Assembly: GCF_934643405.1 (NCBI RefSeq)
Contig: NZ_CAKUCL010000057.1
Coordinates: 1 to 33,124 of the forward strand
Reading direction: 5' to 3'
DNA from: an uncultured Actinoplanes sp.
Lineage (GTDB): Bacteria > Actinomycetota > Actinomycetes > Mycobacteriales > Micromonosporaceae
DNA: 33,124 bases
The notes under the pieces are model-generated. The model had not been told where the DNA came from and searched no databases. It worked only from the letters and a program-made list of their open reading frames with translations. This document shows positions 1 to 7,536 of the stretch, one piece after another. Numbering within the stretch: position 1 is the stretch's first letter; the number at the start of each line of letters is the position of its first letter. The position numbers and the translations under genes were made by a program.

Positions 1-1365
1 CGACGGTTCGGCCGTGCCGGCACCGGTACGGCGACCGCGCGCCGGCGTCTCGGCCGACGTCGAGGCCGTGCCCGAGCCGGCGCGCCGGCTGCGGACCTGC
101 GTCTCAGCCGGGCGGGACGAGGTATGACCGCGACCACGGCCCGGGCGGGCGTGGGCACCCGCCGGCGGGGTCGCCGGAGCGGCCGGCGCCGGGGGAGTTA
201 TGAACCGCCGCTCGCCCGGGGCGAGCTCGGCCAGCAGCGGGTCGCCCGGCCGGGTCCGGCTGGTGGTCGGGCGGACACCCGCGCGGCGGGTCAGGTCACG
301 CACCTCGGCCTGCTGGTCGTCGGTCATCAGGGTGATCACCGTGCCGCGGGCGCCGGCCCGCGCCGTCCGGCCGGAGCGGTGCAGGTACGCCTTGTGCTCG
401 ACCGGCGGGTCCGCGTGGATGACCAGGGCCACGTCGTCGACGTGGATGCCCCGGGCCGCGATGTCGGTGGCCACCAGCGTCTCCGCGGTGCCGTCGGCGA
501 ACGCGGCGAGGTTGCGGTTGCGGGCGTTCTGCGCCAGGTTGCCGTGCAGCTCGACGGCGGGCACCCCGGCCGCGACCAGCTGGCGGGTCAGCACCTTGGC
601 GCGGCGCTTGGTGCGGGTGAAGACGACCGTGCGGCCCGGCGCGGAGAGCAGGTCGACCAGCACCGGGAAGCGGTCGTCGCCCCGGACGTGCAGGACGTGG
701 TGGGCCATCTCGACCGGCGCCTCGTCCGCGGCGTCCACGGCGTGCGTCACCGGCTTGCGCAGGAAGCGCTTGACCAGCACGTCCACCCCGTTGTCCAGGG
801 TGGCCGAGAAGAGCAGGCGCTGGCCGTCGCGCGGGGTCTGCTCGAGCAGCCGCCGCACCACCGGCAGGAAGCCGAGGTCGGCCATGTGGTCGGCCTCGTC
901 CAGCACGGTGATCTCGACCGACTCCAGCGAGGCGTAGCCGTTGCGCAGGTGGTCGTCGAGCCGGCCGGGGCAGGCGACGAGCACGTCGACGCCGGCCTTG
1001 AGACCGCGGATCTGCGGTTGCGCGCCGACCCCGCCGAACACCGTGAGGGTGCGCAGGCCGAGCTTGGCGGCCAGCGGGGCGAGGGTCGCGTCGATCTGGG
1101 TGGCCAGCTCGCGGGTGGGCGCCAGGATCAGCGCCCGCGGGCGGCCGGGACGGCGGGGCGTTCCGGAGGCGGCGAGCCGGGCCAGCAGGGGCAGCGCGAA
1201 CGCGTACGTCTTGCCGGAACCGGTGCGGCCGCGGCCCAGCACGTCGCGCCCGGCGAGAGTGTCGGGCAGCGTCGCGGCCTGGATCGGGAACGGGGTGGTG
1301 ATGCCGAGGTCAGCGAGTGCCGTGGTCAGGACGGCGGGCACGCCGAGCTCGGTGAAGGTGGTCAT
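1..1365 (-). CDS. DEAD-box ATP-dependent RNA helicase (RhlE-like), C-terminus cut by window edge
   Basis: ATP-dependent RNA helicase that remodels RNA duplexes in the cytoplasm, typically in ribosome assembly, RNA decay or cold adaptation. Reading leftward from the ATG at 1365, motif I is GRGRTGSGKT with GKT at residues 51-53, the DEAD box is at 156-159 (LDEADH), motif III SAT at 187-189 and motif VI HRSGRTAR at 329-336, in the order and spacing of a complete two-domain core. After motif VI comes a basic, Ala/Pro/Arg-rich tail, common in actinobacterial RhlE-like helicases as an RNA-binding extension. No stop appears before base 1, so at least 455 codons are present and the end lies outside. 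It is divergent from the sigma gene at 1654, with 288 non-coding bases between. The family call is certain; the RhlE subgroup is likely. Confidence 0.93.
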   Translation of the reverse strand, partial: MTTFTELGVPAVLTTALADLGITTPFPIQAATLPDTLAGRDVLGRGRTGSGKTYAFALPLLARLAASGTPRRPGRPRALILAPTRELATQIDATLAPLAAKLGLRTLTVFGGVGAQPQIRGLKAGVDVLVACPGRLDDHLRNGYASLESVEITVLDEADHMADLGFLPVVRRLLEQTPRDGQRLLFSATLDNGVDVLVKRFLRKPVTHAVDAADEAPVEMAHHVLHVRGDDRFPVLVDLLSAPGRTVVFTRTKRRAKVLTRQLVAAGVPAVELHGNLAQNARNRNLAAFADGTAETLVATDIAARGIHVDDVALVIHADPPVEHKAYLHRSGRTARAGARGTVITLMTDDQQAEVRDLTRRAGVRPTTSRTRPGDPLLAELAPGERRFITPPAPAAPATPPAGAHARPGRGRGHTSSRPAETQVRSRRAGSGTASTSAETPARGRRTGAGTAEPS

Positions 1366-1653
1366 GTAGCGGGAACTCCCAAAGGTCGAGGGGTCGTCCT
1401 GCCCGGCGCAGACTTTGTCACCCAGTCGCGGCGCGTGGTGGCCGATCCGAGAGACCGACGCAAGCGGCGTCGATCGTGGCGGCCCGAGGCAAGACCGGGC
1501 GGGCCGCGCGATCAAGCATACCCGCTCGTCCCGGATGTACTCGACGCAACCGAACCGCACCCCGGAGAGACCTTCTCCGCACTCAGCGCGGCTCACCGTT
1601 CTTCTCGGCGCCGGATCACCCCTGCCCGGCCGGTACCCGAGGAGTCCCCCACC
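1366..1653. other. Divergent intergenic region, DEAD-box helicase / sigma factor
   Basis: These 288 bases separate two genes transcribed away from each other, so both promoters should lie here. A purine-rich CGAGGAG at about 1638-1644 is the ribosome binding site of the sigma gene. A short palindrome CGACGC-N5-GCGTCG sits at 1456-1472. I could not identify a convincing -35/-10 pair or a FliA-type promoter. Confidence 0.4.
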
Positions 1654-2502
1654 ATGAACGGAGCCACCCCCGCGTCCGATCGTCGTCGCTCGGACGTCGT
1701 CACCGATCACATGCCCCTGGTCGGGCACCTGGTCCGCGAGATGCTGGCCCGGGTCCCGGCGCACGTGAACCGCGACGATCTGATGTCGGCCGGCTACGCC
1801 GCGCTGGTGCACGCCGCCCGCGGCTTCGACGACGACCGCGGCGTCCCGTTCGCCCGGTTCGCCGCAGCCCGGGTCCGCGGCGCCCTGCTCGACGAGCTGC
1901 GCGGCCTGGACTGGGCCAGCCGCTCGGTGCGGCAGCGGGCCCGGCGCACCGACGGCGCCCGCCAGGAACTCACCGCCGAGCTGGGCCGCACGCCCACCGC
2001 GCAGGAGGTCGCCGGCAAACTCGGCGTGCCGGTCGAGGACATCACCTCGGCCGACGACGACGTGCAGCGGGCCGTGGTGTTCAGCCTCCAGGGCTTCGCG
2101 ACCGCGACGGCCGACGACATGGTCACCGAGCCCGGCGCCGGTCCGGAGGAGATGCTGATCCGCCGCGAGCGGCTGGGCTACCTGCGGCACGCGATCGACG
2201 CGCTGCCGGACCGGCTGCGCGCGGTGGTGCAGGGCTACTTCTTCGAGGAGCGCCCGATGGCGAGCATCGCCGAGGACCTCGGTGTGACCGAGTCGCGGGT
2301 CTCGCAGCTGCGGGCCGAGGCGCTGAGCCTGCTGCGCGACGGCCTGAACACGCACCTCGACCCGGCGCTGACCGCGCAGGCCCAGCAGCAGGGCTGCGTG
2401 GCCCGCCGCCGCCAGGCCTACTACGACCAGATAGCCGCCCGAGGCACCCTGCGAACCCGCCTGGCCGTAACCACCCCCGACGGCTTGGCCGCAGCCGCCT
2501 GA
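1654..2502 (+). CDS. FliA/WhiG-family RNA polymerase sigma factor (paralogue 1)
   Basis: Alternative sigma factor of the sigma-28 type, directing RNA polymerase to motility (FliA) or sporulation (WhiG) promoters in actinomycetes. The 282-residue protein has region 2 at about 20-85 (HMPLVGHLV, RDDLMSAGYAAL, RFAAARVRGALLDELR), region 3 at about 86-150 with DWASRSVR and LGRTPT, and region 4 at about 170-228 with the helix-turn-helix SIAEDLGVTESRVSQLRAEAL-type segment. The ATG at 1654 is preceded by CGAGGAG at a suitable distance; the same frame runs further upstream, but only as antisense to the helicase. It closely resembles the sigma gene at 5909-6832, which faces it. Whether it drives flagellar or developmental genes cannot be told from the sequence. 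Confidence 0.93.
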   Translation: MNGATPASDRRRSDVVTDHMPLVGHLVREMLARVPAHVNRDDLMSAGYAALVHAARGFDDDRGVPFARFAAARVRGALLDELRGLDWASRSVRQRARRTDGARQELTAELGRTPTAQEVAGKLGVPVEDITSADDDVQRAVVFSLQGFATATADDMVTEPGAGPEEMLIRRERLGYLRHAIDALPDRLRAVVQGYFFEERPMASIAEDLGVTESRVSQLRAEALSLLRDGLNTHLDPALTAQAQQQGCVARRRQAYYDQIAARGTLRTRLAVTTPDGLAAAA

Positions 2503-2582
2503 CCCACCGGGAGGGGAGGGGTTCCGGAGGTGACCCCGCCGTTGTTGACCGGTCCCGCCCGGCAGCGGTGCGGGTTCGGCAG

Positions 2583-2690
2583 CGCCTTGTCCCGCGCGCC
2601 GGCGGCGCGCGTTGGGGACGCCTTGTCCCGCCTGCTGGCGGGGCGGGTTGGGGACGCCTTGTCCCGCCTGCTGGCGGGGCGCGTTGGGGC
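2583..2690. repeat. Three tandem 36-bp GC-rich hairpin repeats
   Basis: The string CGCCTTGTCCCG starts at 2583, 2619 and 2655, giving an exact 36-base period and three copies. Copies two and three are nearly identical; copy one differs in its central stem. Each copy can form CCCGCC-TGCT-GGCGGG (in copy one a related GC-rich stem), and GGGAC...GTCCC pairs across copy boundaries. Position between two convergent genes suits a two-way terminator. Confidence 0.8.
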
Positions 2691-2704
2691 ACGGCCCCCA
2701 CCCC

Positions 2705-2802
2705 GCAATCGCCGCCGGTGAGGGGGCACTCGATTGTCCGACGCTGCGGGGTTTGCGGCGGCGGGAAATCGCGTGCCCCCTCACCGGTTACAAGGCGATT
2801 GC
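2705..2802. repeat. 98-base inverted repeat (long hairpin), probable bidirectional terminator
   Basis: Outer arms GCAATCGCC (2705-2713) and GGCGATTGC (2794-2802) pair perfectly. Inner arms CCGGTGAGGGGGCAC (2715-2729) and GTGCCCCCTCACCGG (2773-2787) are also perfect and, after one mismatch, extend by CGATT/AATCG, leaving a loop of about 31 bases. The right end lies 22 bases from the lipoprotein stop. It resembles a mobile-type or species-specific intergenic hairpin as much as a plain terminator. Confidence 0.8.
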
Positions 2803-2824
2803 CGCGGAGCGAAGCGAAGCCAAA

Positions 2825-3337
2825 TTATCCAGCGCAGGTCCCGGCCTTCTTCTGGGCCGCGATCGCCTTGGCCGCGCCCTGCTTGTACAGCGCGAGCCCT
2901 TCCTTGGCGGGTTCCAGCTTCCAGGCGTTGCCCTCGTAGACCATCGTGTACGACTGCGCCGCCACCAGCTGCTTGGCGATCACGATGGCGCGGTCGGTGC
3001 CCTCCATCCGGGCGCTGGTGAGCTGGATGGCCAGGCCCTTGCGGGAGCAGGCCTCGTTGAGCTTGACGTAGTCGGCCTTGCTGATCGCCTGCTTGCCGGC
3101 CTGGGTGTACATCTCCCAGGCGCCGGCGAAGTCCCCGCCGGAGAAGCGGTCGAACACGGTCTGCGCGGCGGCGCGGGCGCCCTCGATGGTCTTGGGCTCG
3201 GGGCCGCCCGCGGCGGCCTGCGCGGCGTTGCCGGCCGGGGTGTCGTCGTCGCCGGAGCACGCGGAGGTGAAGGTGAGGGCTGCGACGGCGATGAGCGCCA
3301 GCACGCCGAGACGTCGGAACGGGTGGATGTGGTTCAT
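2825..3337 (-). CDS. Small secreted lipoprotein, NTF2-like/DUF4878-type domain
   Basis: Predicted membrane-anchored lipoprotein of 170 residues exposed outside the cytoplasmic membrane; no enzymatic role can be assigned. The N-terminus has a basic stretch (HPFRRL), a hydrophobic run and a lipobox-like TSAC with Cys27 as the lipidated residue, then an acidic SGDDD linker. The body (about 60-150) contains FDRFSGGDFAGAWEMY and a later YEGNAWKL-type segment, the pattern of small cone-shaped NTF2-like folds such as DUF4878. I chose the ATG at 3337 because it places the signal peptide at the N-terminus; an upstream ATG at 3430 would add 31 residues before it. The lipobox is slightly off-consensus (Thr at -3). 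It is divergent from helD. Confidence 0.75.
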   Translation of the reverse strand: MNHIHPFRRLGVLALIAVAALTFTSACSGDDDTPAGNAAQAAAGGPEPKTIEGARAAAQTVFDRFSGGDFAGAWEMYTQAGKQAISKADYVKLNEACSRKGLAIQLTSARMEGTDRAIVIAKQLVAAQSYTMVYEGNAWKLEPAKEGLALYKQGAAKAIAAQKKAGTCAG

Positions 3338-3473
3338 GCCGGGACTAATTCCGATGGGGCGTCCCGCGTAACGGCTCGCCGGAGATGTTGACGGATTCCG
3401 GACAGTTCCGCGCCCGGCCGTAACCTGCATGACACTCGTGGAGGAACGACGGTCGATGAGCTAATCTGGGCGT

Positions 3474-3503
3474 TTGCCGAGCAATAAAAAAAGCGCCTAT
3501 AAA
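3474..3503 (+). promoter_or_regulatory. Candidate helD promoter
   Basis: TTGCCG at 3474-3479 and TATAAA at 3498-3503 are separated by 18 bases, a housekeeping-type arrangement, and transcription would start about 30 bases before the helD start codon. The -10 lies in the loop of an AGCGCC/GGCGCT palindrome (3492-3509), which could act as an operator. Confidence 0.4.
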
Positions 3504-3509
3504 GGCGCT
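3483..3509 (-). terminator. Intrinsic-type terminator on the minus strand
   Basis: Read leftward, AGCGCC-TTTATA-GGCGCT is followed at once by six T, then A and TT (plus-strand A-run 3486-3491). This is a textbook rho-independent terminator, rare in such GC-rich DNA. It would stop leftward transcription coming from within helD before it reaches the lipoprotein gene. The same palindrome overlaps the candidate helD -10 box, so the two readings compete. Confidence 0.5.
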
Positions 3510-3543
3510 GACCCGCCGAATGATATCACAAAGGGGAGTGGCT

Positions 3544-5853
3544 TTGTCAAGCTCCGCCGCGGTGACGCGAGACGACGACCTCCGTTCCGAACAGGCGTAT
3601 CTCACCACCCTCTACGAGCGGCTGGACCGCCTGCGGGCCAAGGCCGACGAGCGGTTGCGCGCGATTCTGCTGGAGTCCGGCGGCACCCCGCAGGGCCGCA
3701 CCCAGCGGGAGGCGACGCGTAGTCACTATGCGGAACAACTCGCTCAGATGAATTCCGTGGAGAACGGATTGTGTTTCGGCCGGCTGGATTTCACCGCCGG
3801 ATCTCCGCGGTACATCGGCCGGCTCGGCCTCTCCGCCGAGGAACACGATCGTGATCCGTTGCTGGTCGACTGGCGGGCCCCGGCGGCCCGGGCTTTCTAC
3901 CTGGCGACCGCGGTCTCGCCGGACGGCGTCACCCGCCGCCGGCATCTGCGCACCAAGGGCCGGAAGCTGACCGGCATCGACGACGAGGTGCTCGACCTGG
4001 AGTCCGGGCAGGCCGGCGGCCGGGAGGACGTGACCGGCGAGGCGGCTCTGCTCTCCGCGCTCACCGCGAACCGGACCGGCCGGATGCGCGACATCGTCGA
4101 GACCATCCAGGCCGAGCAGGACGAGGTGATCAGGGCCGGGCTGCCCGGCGTGATGGTGGTCCAGGGCGGACCGGGCACCGGCAAGACCGCGGTCGCCCTG
4201 CACCGCGCGGCCTACCTGCTCTACACGTACCGTCAGCAGCTGACCAAGCAGGGCGTGCTGATCCTCGGCCCCAATCCCACGTTCCTGCGGTACATCTCGC
4301 AGGTCCTGCCGTCGCTGGCGGAGACCGGGGTGCTGCTGGCGACGCTGGGCGACATGTTCCCCGGCGTACGGGCGCGGGCCGCCGAACCAGCCGCGGCGGC
4401 GGCGCTGAAGGGCCGTCTCAGCATGCTGGACGTGCTGGCCCGGGCGGTCGCCGACCGGCAGACCGTGCCGGCCGATTTCGTCGAGGTCGACCACGACGGC
4501 TACCCGCTGCGGATCGAGCGGGCCGTGCTGGAGGACGCCCGCGCGGCGGCCCGCAAGTCCGGCCGCCCGCACAACGTCGCCCGGCAGATCTTCGTGACCG
4601 AGGCGATCCACGCCCTGTCGTTGCAGATCGCCGAGCGGATCGGCGCCGACCCGCTCGGCGGGGAGAACCTGCTCTCCGAGGCCGATCTCGCCGAGACCCG
4701 CCGGGAACTGCGCGAGGACATCGACGTGCAGCGCGCGCTGTTCGACTTCTGGCCGGTGCTCACCCCGCGGCAGGTGCTGCGCGACCTGCTCAGCGACGCC
4801 GACCGGCTGGCCTCGGCGACGCCGGAGCTGACCGGCGAGGAGCGGGCGTTGCTGCTGCGCCCGCGCGAGGCCCGGTGGACCCCGGCCGACGTCCCGCTGC
4901 TGGACGAGCTGGCCGAGCTGCTCGGCGTGGACGACACGCTCAAGGCCCGGGAGGCGGCCAAGCAGCGGCGCGAGGCGATCGAGTACGCGGAGGGCGTGCT
5001 GGAGATCGTCGAGGGTTCCCGGTCGCTCGACTTCGAGGACGTCGAGGAGGAGATCCTCTCCGCGATCGACGTGGTCGACGCGAGCGCGTTCGTCGAGCGG
5101 CACGAGGTGCTCGACACCCGCACCGCGGCGGAGCGGGCCGCGGCCGACCGCAGCTGGGTCTTCGGTCACGTGATCGTCGACGAGGCGCAGGAGCTGTCGC
5201 CGATGGCGTGGCGGCTGCTGATGCGGCGCTGCCCGAGCCGGTCGATGACCGTGGTGGGCGACGTCGCCCAGACCTCCGAGCTGGCCGGCACCACCACCTG
5301 GGACCAGGTGTTCGAGCCGTACGTCGGGCAGCGCTGGAACCTGGTCGAACTGACCGTGAACTACCGCACCCCGGCCGAGGTCATGGCGGTCGCGGCGGAC
5401 GTGCTGGCGGCGGTCGACCCGGCGCTGCAGCCGCCCCGCTCGGTGCGGTCGGCCGGCGTGGACCCGTGGGCGCTGCGCGTGCTGCCGGCCGCGCTTCCCG
5501 CGGAGATCATTGCGGCCGTACGGCTGGAGGCCGCCGAGGTGGGTGAGGGGCGCGTCGGGGTCATCGTCCCGGAGGACCGCGAGGCGGAGCTCGGCCGGCA
5601 CCTGGTCGAGGCGGTGCCGGGCGCGGCCGTGGGCGAACAGCCGGACCTGCTCAATCAGGTCGTGCTGATGACGGTCCGGCAGGCCAAGGGTCTGGAGTTC
5701 GACTCGGTGGTCGTGGTCGAACCGGACCAGATCATCGCGGAGAGCCCGCGCGGGCTGTCCGACCTGTACGTGGCGGTGACCCGGGCCACCCGCCGGCTCG
5801 GGGTGCTGCACACCGCCGATCTGCCGAAGGTCCTCACCGCGTTGGCGGACTGA
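3544..5853 (+). CDS. helD: HelD-family RNA polymerase-associated helicase-like ATPase
   Basis: Superfamily 1, UvrD-like ATPase that binds RNA polymerase and removes it from stalled DNA or RNA; relatives (HelR) also give rifamycin tolerance. The 769-residue protein begins with a charged helical arm (about 12-70, EQAYLTTLYERLDRLRAKAD), the coiled coil that enters the polymerase secondary channel. Then come DWRAPAARAFY, Walker A GGPGTGKT (208-215), the DEAQ Walker B (546-549) and the C-terminal motifs RQAKGLEFD and LYVAVTRAT of the second RecA-like domain. A TTG start at 3544 is chosen because GGGGAG (3533-3538) sits five bases upstream; GTG 3538 and ATG 3520 are in frame. I did not see the rifampicin-associated element known upstream of some helR genes, so plain HelD is the safer name. 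Adjacent sigma genes fit a role in polymerase recycling. Confidence 0.92.
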   Translation: MSSSAAVTRDDDLRSEQAYLTTLYERLDRLRAKADERLRAILLESGGTPQGRTQREATRSHYAEQLAQMNSVENGLCFGRLDFTAGSPRYIGRLGLSAEEHDRDPLLVDWRAPAARAFYLATAVSPDGVTRRRHLRTKGRKLTGIDDEVLDLESGQAGGREDVTGEAALLSALTANRTGRMRDIVETIQAEQDEVIRAGLPGVMVVQGGPGTGKTAVALHRAAYLLYTYRQQLTKQGVLILGPNPTFLRYISQVLPSLAETGVLLATLGDMFPGVRARAAEPAAAAALKGRLSMLDVLARAVADRQTVPADFVEVDHDGYPLRIERAVLEDARAAARKSGRPHNVARQIFVTEAIHALSLQIAERIGADPLGGENLLSEADLAETRRELREDIDVQRALFDFWPVLTPRQVLRDLLSDADRLASATPELTGEERALLLRPREARWTPADVPLLDELAELLGVDDTLKAREAAKQRREAIEYAEGVLEIVEGSRSLDFEDVEEEILSAIDVVDASAFVERHEVLDTRTAAERAAADRSWVFGHVIVDEAQELSPMAWRLLMRRCPSRSMTVVGDVAQTSELAGTTTWDQVFEPYVGQRWNLVELTVNYRTPAEVMAVAADVLAAVDPALQPPRSVRSAGVDPWALRVLPAALPAEIIAAVRLEAAEVGEGRVGVIVPEDREAELGRHLVEAVPGAAVGEQPDLLNQVVLMTVRQAKGLEFDSVVVVEPDQIIAESPRGLSDLYVAVTRATRRLGVLHTADLPKVLTALAD

Positions 5854-5869
5854 CCACGGCGTACGGGAA

Positions 5870-5895
5870 AGGGGGTCCGGAAACTCGGACCCCCT
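5870..5895. terminator. Strong hairpin between helD and sigma paralogue 2
   Basis: A perfect 10-bp stem, AGGGGGTCCG at 5870-5879 and CGGACCCCCT at 5886-5895, closes a six-base loop. It lies between two converging genes (stops at 5853 and 5909) and could end transcripts from both sides. There is no T-tract, as is usual in actinobacteria. Confidence 0.7.
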
Positions 5896-5908
5896 GGTCG
5901 CGCGAGTG

Positions 5909-6832
5909 TCAGGCGGCCCGGGCCACCGGGCCGCTGCTGTACGCGGTGTGGCCGTGCGCGTTGCTCATCGCAAGCCGGCTGTGCATCGACGTGCTGCTGG
6001 CGATGGTGGCGTAGTAGCTGGCGCGGCGACGGGCCGTGATGCTCTCCGGGTTGTCCGGCACCGGGGCCAGCTCCGGGCTCAGGTGCGTGTTGAGCCCGTC
6101 CTTGAGCAGCGACAGCGCCTCGGCCCGCAGCTGGCTGATCCGGCTCTCGGTGACGCCCAGCTCGTCGGCGATGTCGGCCATCGGCCGCTCCTGGAGGAAG
6201 TACTCGGTGATCACGTACTGCAGGCGCTCCGGCAGCGAGCCGATCGCGTGGTGCAGGTAGCCGATCTGCTCCCGGCGCAGCAGCATGTCCTCCGGGCCCG
6301 GGGTCTTCTCGGTGACCAGGTCGTCGGCGCTGCTGGTGGTGAAGCCCTGCAGGGACAGCACGGTGGCGCGCTGCACGTCGGTGTCGGTCTGCTGGAGGTT
6401 GCCGGTCGTGGTGCCCAGCGCCTGCGCCAGCTCGTCGTTGGTCGGCGTGCGACCCAGCGTGGTGGTCAGCTGCTGACGGGTGGTGTCGGTGGCGCGGGCC
6501 TTGGTGCGCACCGAACGGGTCGCCCAGTCCAGGGCGCGCAGCTCGTCCAGGATGGCGCCGCGGATCCGGGTGCTGGCGAAGCGGTGGAACGGGATGCCGC
6601 GGTCCGGGTTCCAGCCGCGGGCCGCGGTGACCAGCGCGTGCAGGCCGGCGCTGGTGAGGTCGTCGCGGTGGATGTGGTTGGGGATGCGGGTGAGCATGTC
6701 CCGCACCAGGTGCCCGACGAGCGGCATGTGGGTGCGGATCAGTTCCTCCTGCTCGGCCGCGGACAGAACCGTCACGGCGGGCGCGGTGTCGGCGGCGAGG
6801 TCGGCAACGGTCGTCATCACGGTGCTGGTCAT
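5909..6832 (-). CDS. FliA/WhiG-family RNA polymerase sigma factor (paralogue 2)
   Basis: Second sigma-28-type factor, 307 residues. It shares with the gene at 1654 the blocks HMPLVGHLVR, RDDL-SAG, RIRGAILDELRALDWATRSVR, LGRTPT, DVQRAT-LSLQGF and the region 4 segment ERPMADIADELGVTESRISQL. It has a longer N-terminus (about 35 residues before the first shared block) and more Thr, Ser and Ile where paralogue 1 has Ala and Val, so the duplication is old. The ATG at 6832 follows GGGGGA with a six-base gap; a TTG six bases upstream would touch the Shine-Dalgarno sequence. It faces helD with a shared terminator between. Target promoters are unknown; no linked anti-sigma gene (FlgM- or RsfA-like) was seen. 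Confidence 0.93.
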   Translation of the reverse strand: MTSTVMTTVADLAADTAPAVTVLSAAEQEELIRTHMPLVGHLVRDMLTRIPNHIHRDDLTSAGLHALVTAARGWNPDRGIPFHRFASTRIRGAILDELRALDWATRSVRTKARATDTTRQQLTTTLGRTPTNDELAQALGTTTGNLQQTDTDVQRATVLSLQGFTTSSADDLVTEKTPGPEDMLLRREQIGYLHHAIGSLPERLQYVITEYFLQERPMADIADELGVTESRISQLRAEALSLLKDGLNTHLSPELAPVPDNPESITARRRASYYATIASSTSMHSRLAMSNAHGHTAYSSGPVARAA

Positions 6833-7035
6833 GGTCAATCCCCCGGTTTGTTGTCGGCGGGCCGCGGCGGCGGCCTACCGGCTGACAGGGAGAACTTTGG
6901 GCGACCGGGGTTGACGGTTCAGGTCACGCGCGGGTGCACGACGGTTGCTCTGTCTCCGTCTCGTCCCGCCGCCCACACCATCGGCGGCGCACCCGCCCGA
7001 CTTGATGATTTGCCCGGGACTGGCACGGTGGACCC

Positions 7036-7536
7036 ATGGATCTGACCGACAGCGGCGGCACCGTCACGCTGATCTCCGGGATAGTGATCGCCCTAGGCGT
7101 GGTGGGCGTGGTGATCCCGGTGCTGCCCGGACTGCTGCTGAGCTGGCTCGGGGTGGTGCTGTGGGCCTTCCTCAGCGACGCCGGCGGCGCGGTGAAGTGG
7201 GTCGTGCTGGTGGTGGCCACGGCGGTGGCGGTGATCGGCGCGGGCGTGAAATACCTGCTGCCCGGCCGGAAGATGAAGAGTGCCGGCGTGCCCAACTCGG
7301 CGCTGCTGGCCGGTGGGGTGCTCGGCTTGATCGGCTTCTTCGTGATCCCGGTGGTGGGCCTGATCCTCGGCTTCGTGCTCGGCGTCTACCTGGTCGAGCG
7401 GGCCCGCCTGGGCGCGGGCCGGGCGTGGCCCTCGACGAAGCAGGCCATGGTGGCCGCCGGGATGGCGATGCTGATCGAGTTCACCACGGCGCTCGGCATC
7501 GCCGTGGTGTGGGTCTTCGGCCTGCTCGCGACCTAG
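7036..7536 (+). CDS. DUF456 family integral membrane protein
   Basis: A 166-residue, very hydrophobic membrane protein of the DUF456 family, whose function is not established. Hydrophobic segments lie at about 10-45 (probably two helices split at VIPVLPG), 54-72, 88-120 and 135-164, with the basic loop LLPGRKMKSAGVPNS in between. The motifs VVIPVLPGLLLSWLGV and GFFVIPVVGLILGF, each Gly/Pro-rich inside a helix, are typical of the family. The ATG at 7036 has only a weak upstream purine stretch. Its TAG stop shares bases with the stop of the D-Ala-D-Ala carboxypeptidase on the other strand (CTAG, 7533-7536), so no terminator fits between them. Confidence 0.85.
   Translation: MDLTDSGGTVTLISGIVIALGVVGVVIPVLPGLLLSWLGVVLWAFLSDAGGAVKWVVLVVATAVAVIGAGVKYLLPGRKMKSAGVPNSALLAGGVLGLIGFFVIPVVGLILGFVLGVYLVERARLGAGRAWPSTKQAMVAAGMAMLIEFTTALGIAVVWVFGLLAT

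Larger units (their letters stand above)
2503..2824. other. Non-coding convergent junction with repeats
   Basis: This 322-base stretch lies between the converging ends of the sigma gene and the lipoprotein gene. It holds a triple 36-bp repeat (2583-2690) and a long interrupted palindrome (2705-2802), described separately. Small open frames here have no family signature and are explained by the repeats. The rest (2503-2582 and 2803-2824) shows nothing I can name. Confidence 0.6.

Noticed and set aside
2583..2721. Tandem peptide repeats (such as RDKASPTRPASR) encoded by the 36-bp repeat
   Set aside because: 36 is a multiple of three, so any frame through the repeat gives a repetitive peptide; the hairpin structure explains the DNA better.
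3388..3393. TTGACG as the -35 box of helD
   Set aside because: No acceptable -10 lies 16-19 bases downstream, and it would leave an unusually long leader compared with the pair at 3474-3503.
3338..3543. A rifampicin-associated element upstream of helD
   Set aside because: I found no inverted GGGGCTT/AAGCCCC-like sequence there, so a HelR-type resistance role is not claimed.
3547..5811. A 754-codon open frame antisense to helD
   Set aside because: It mirrors the helD codon pattern in GC-rich DNA, is Arg/His/Gln/Gly-rich without any motif, and helD itself has all family motifs.
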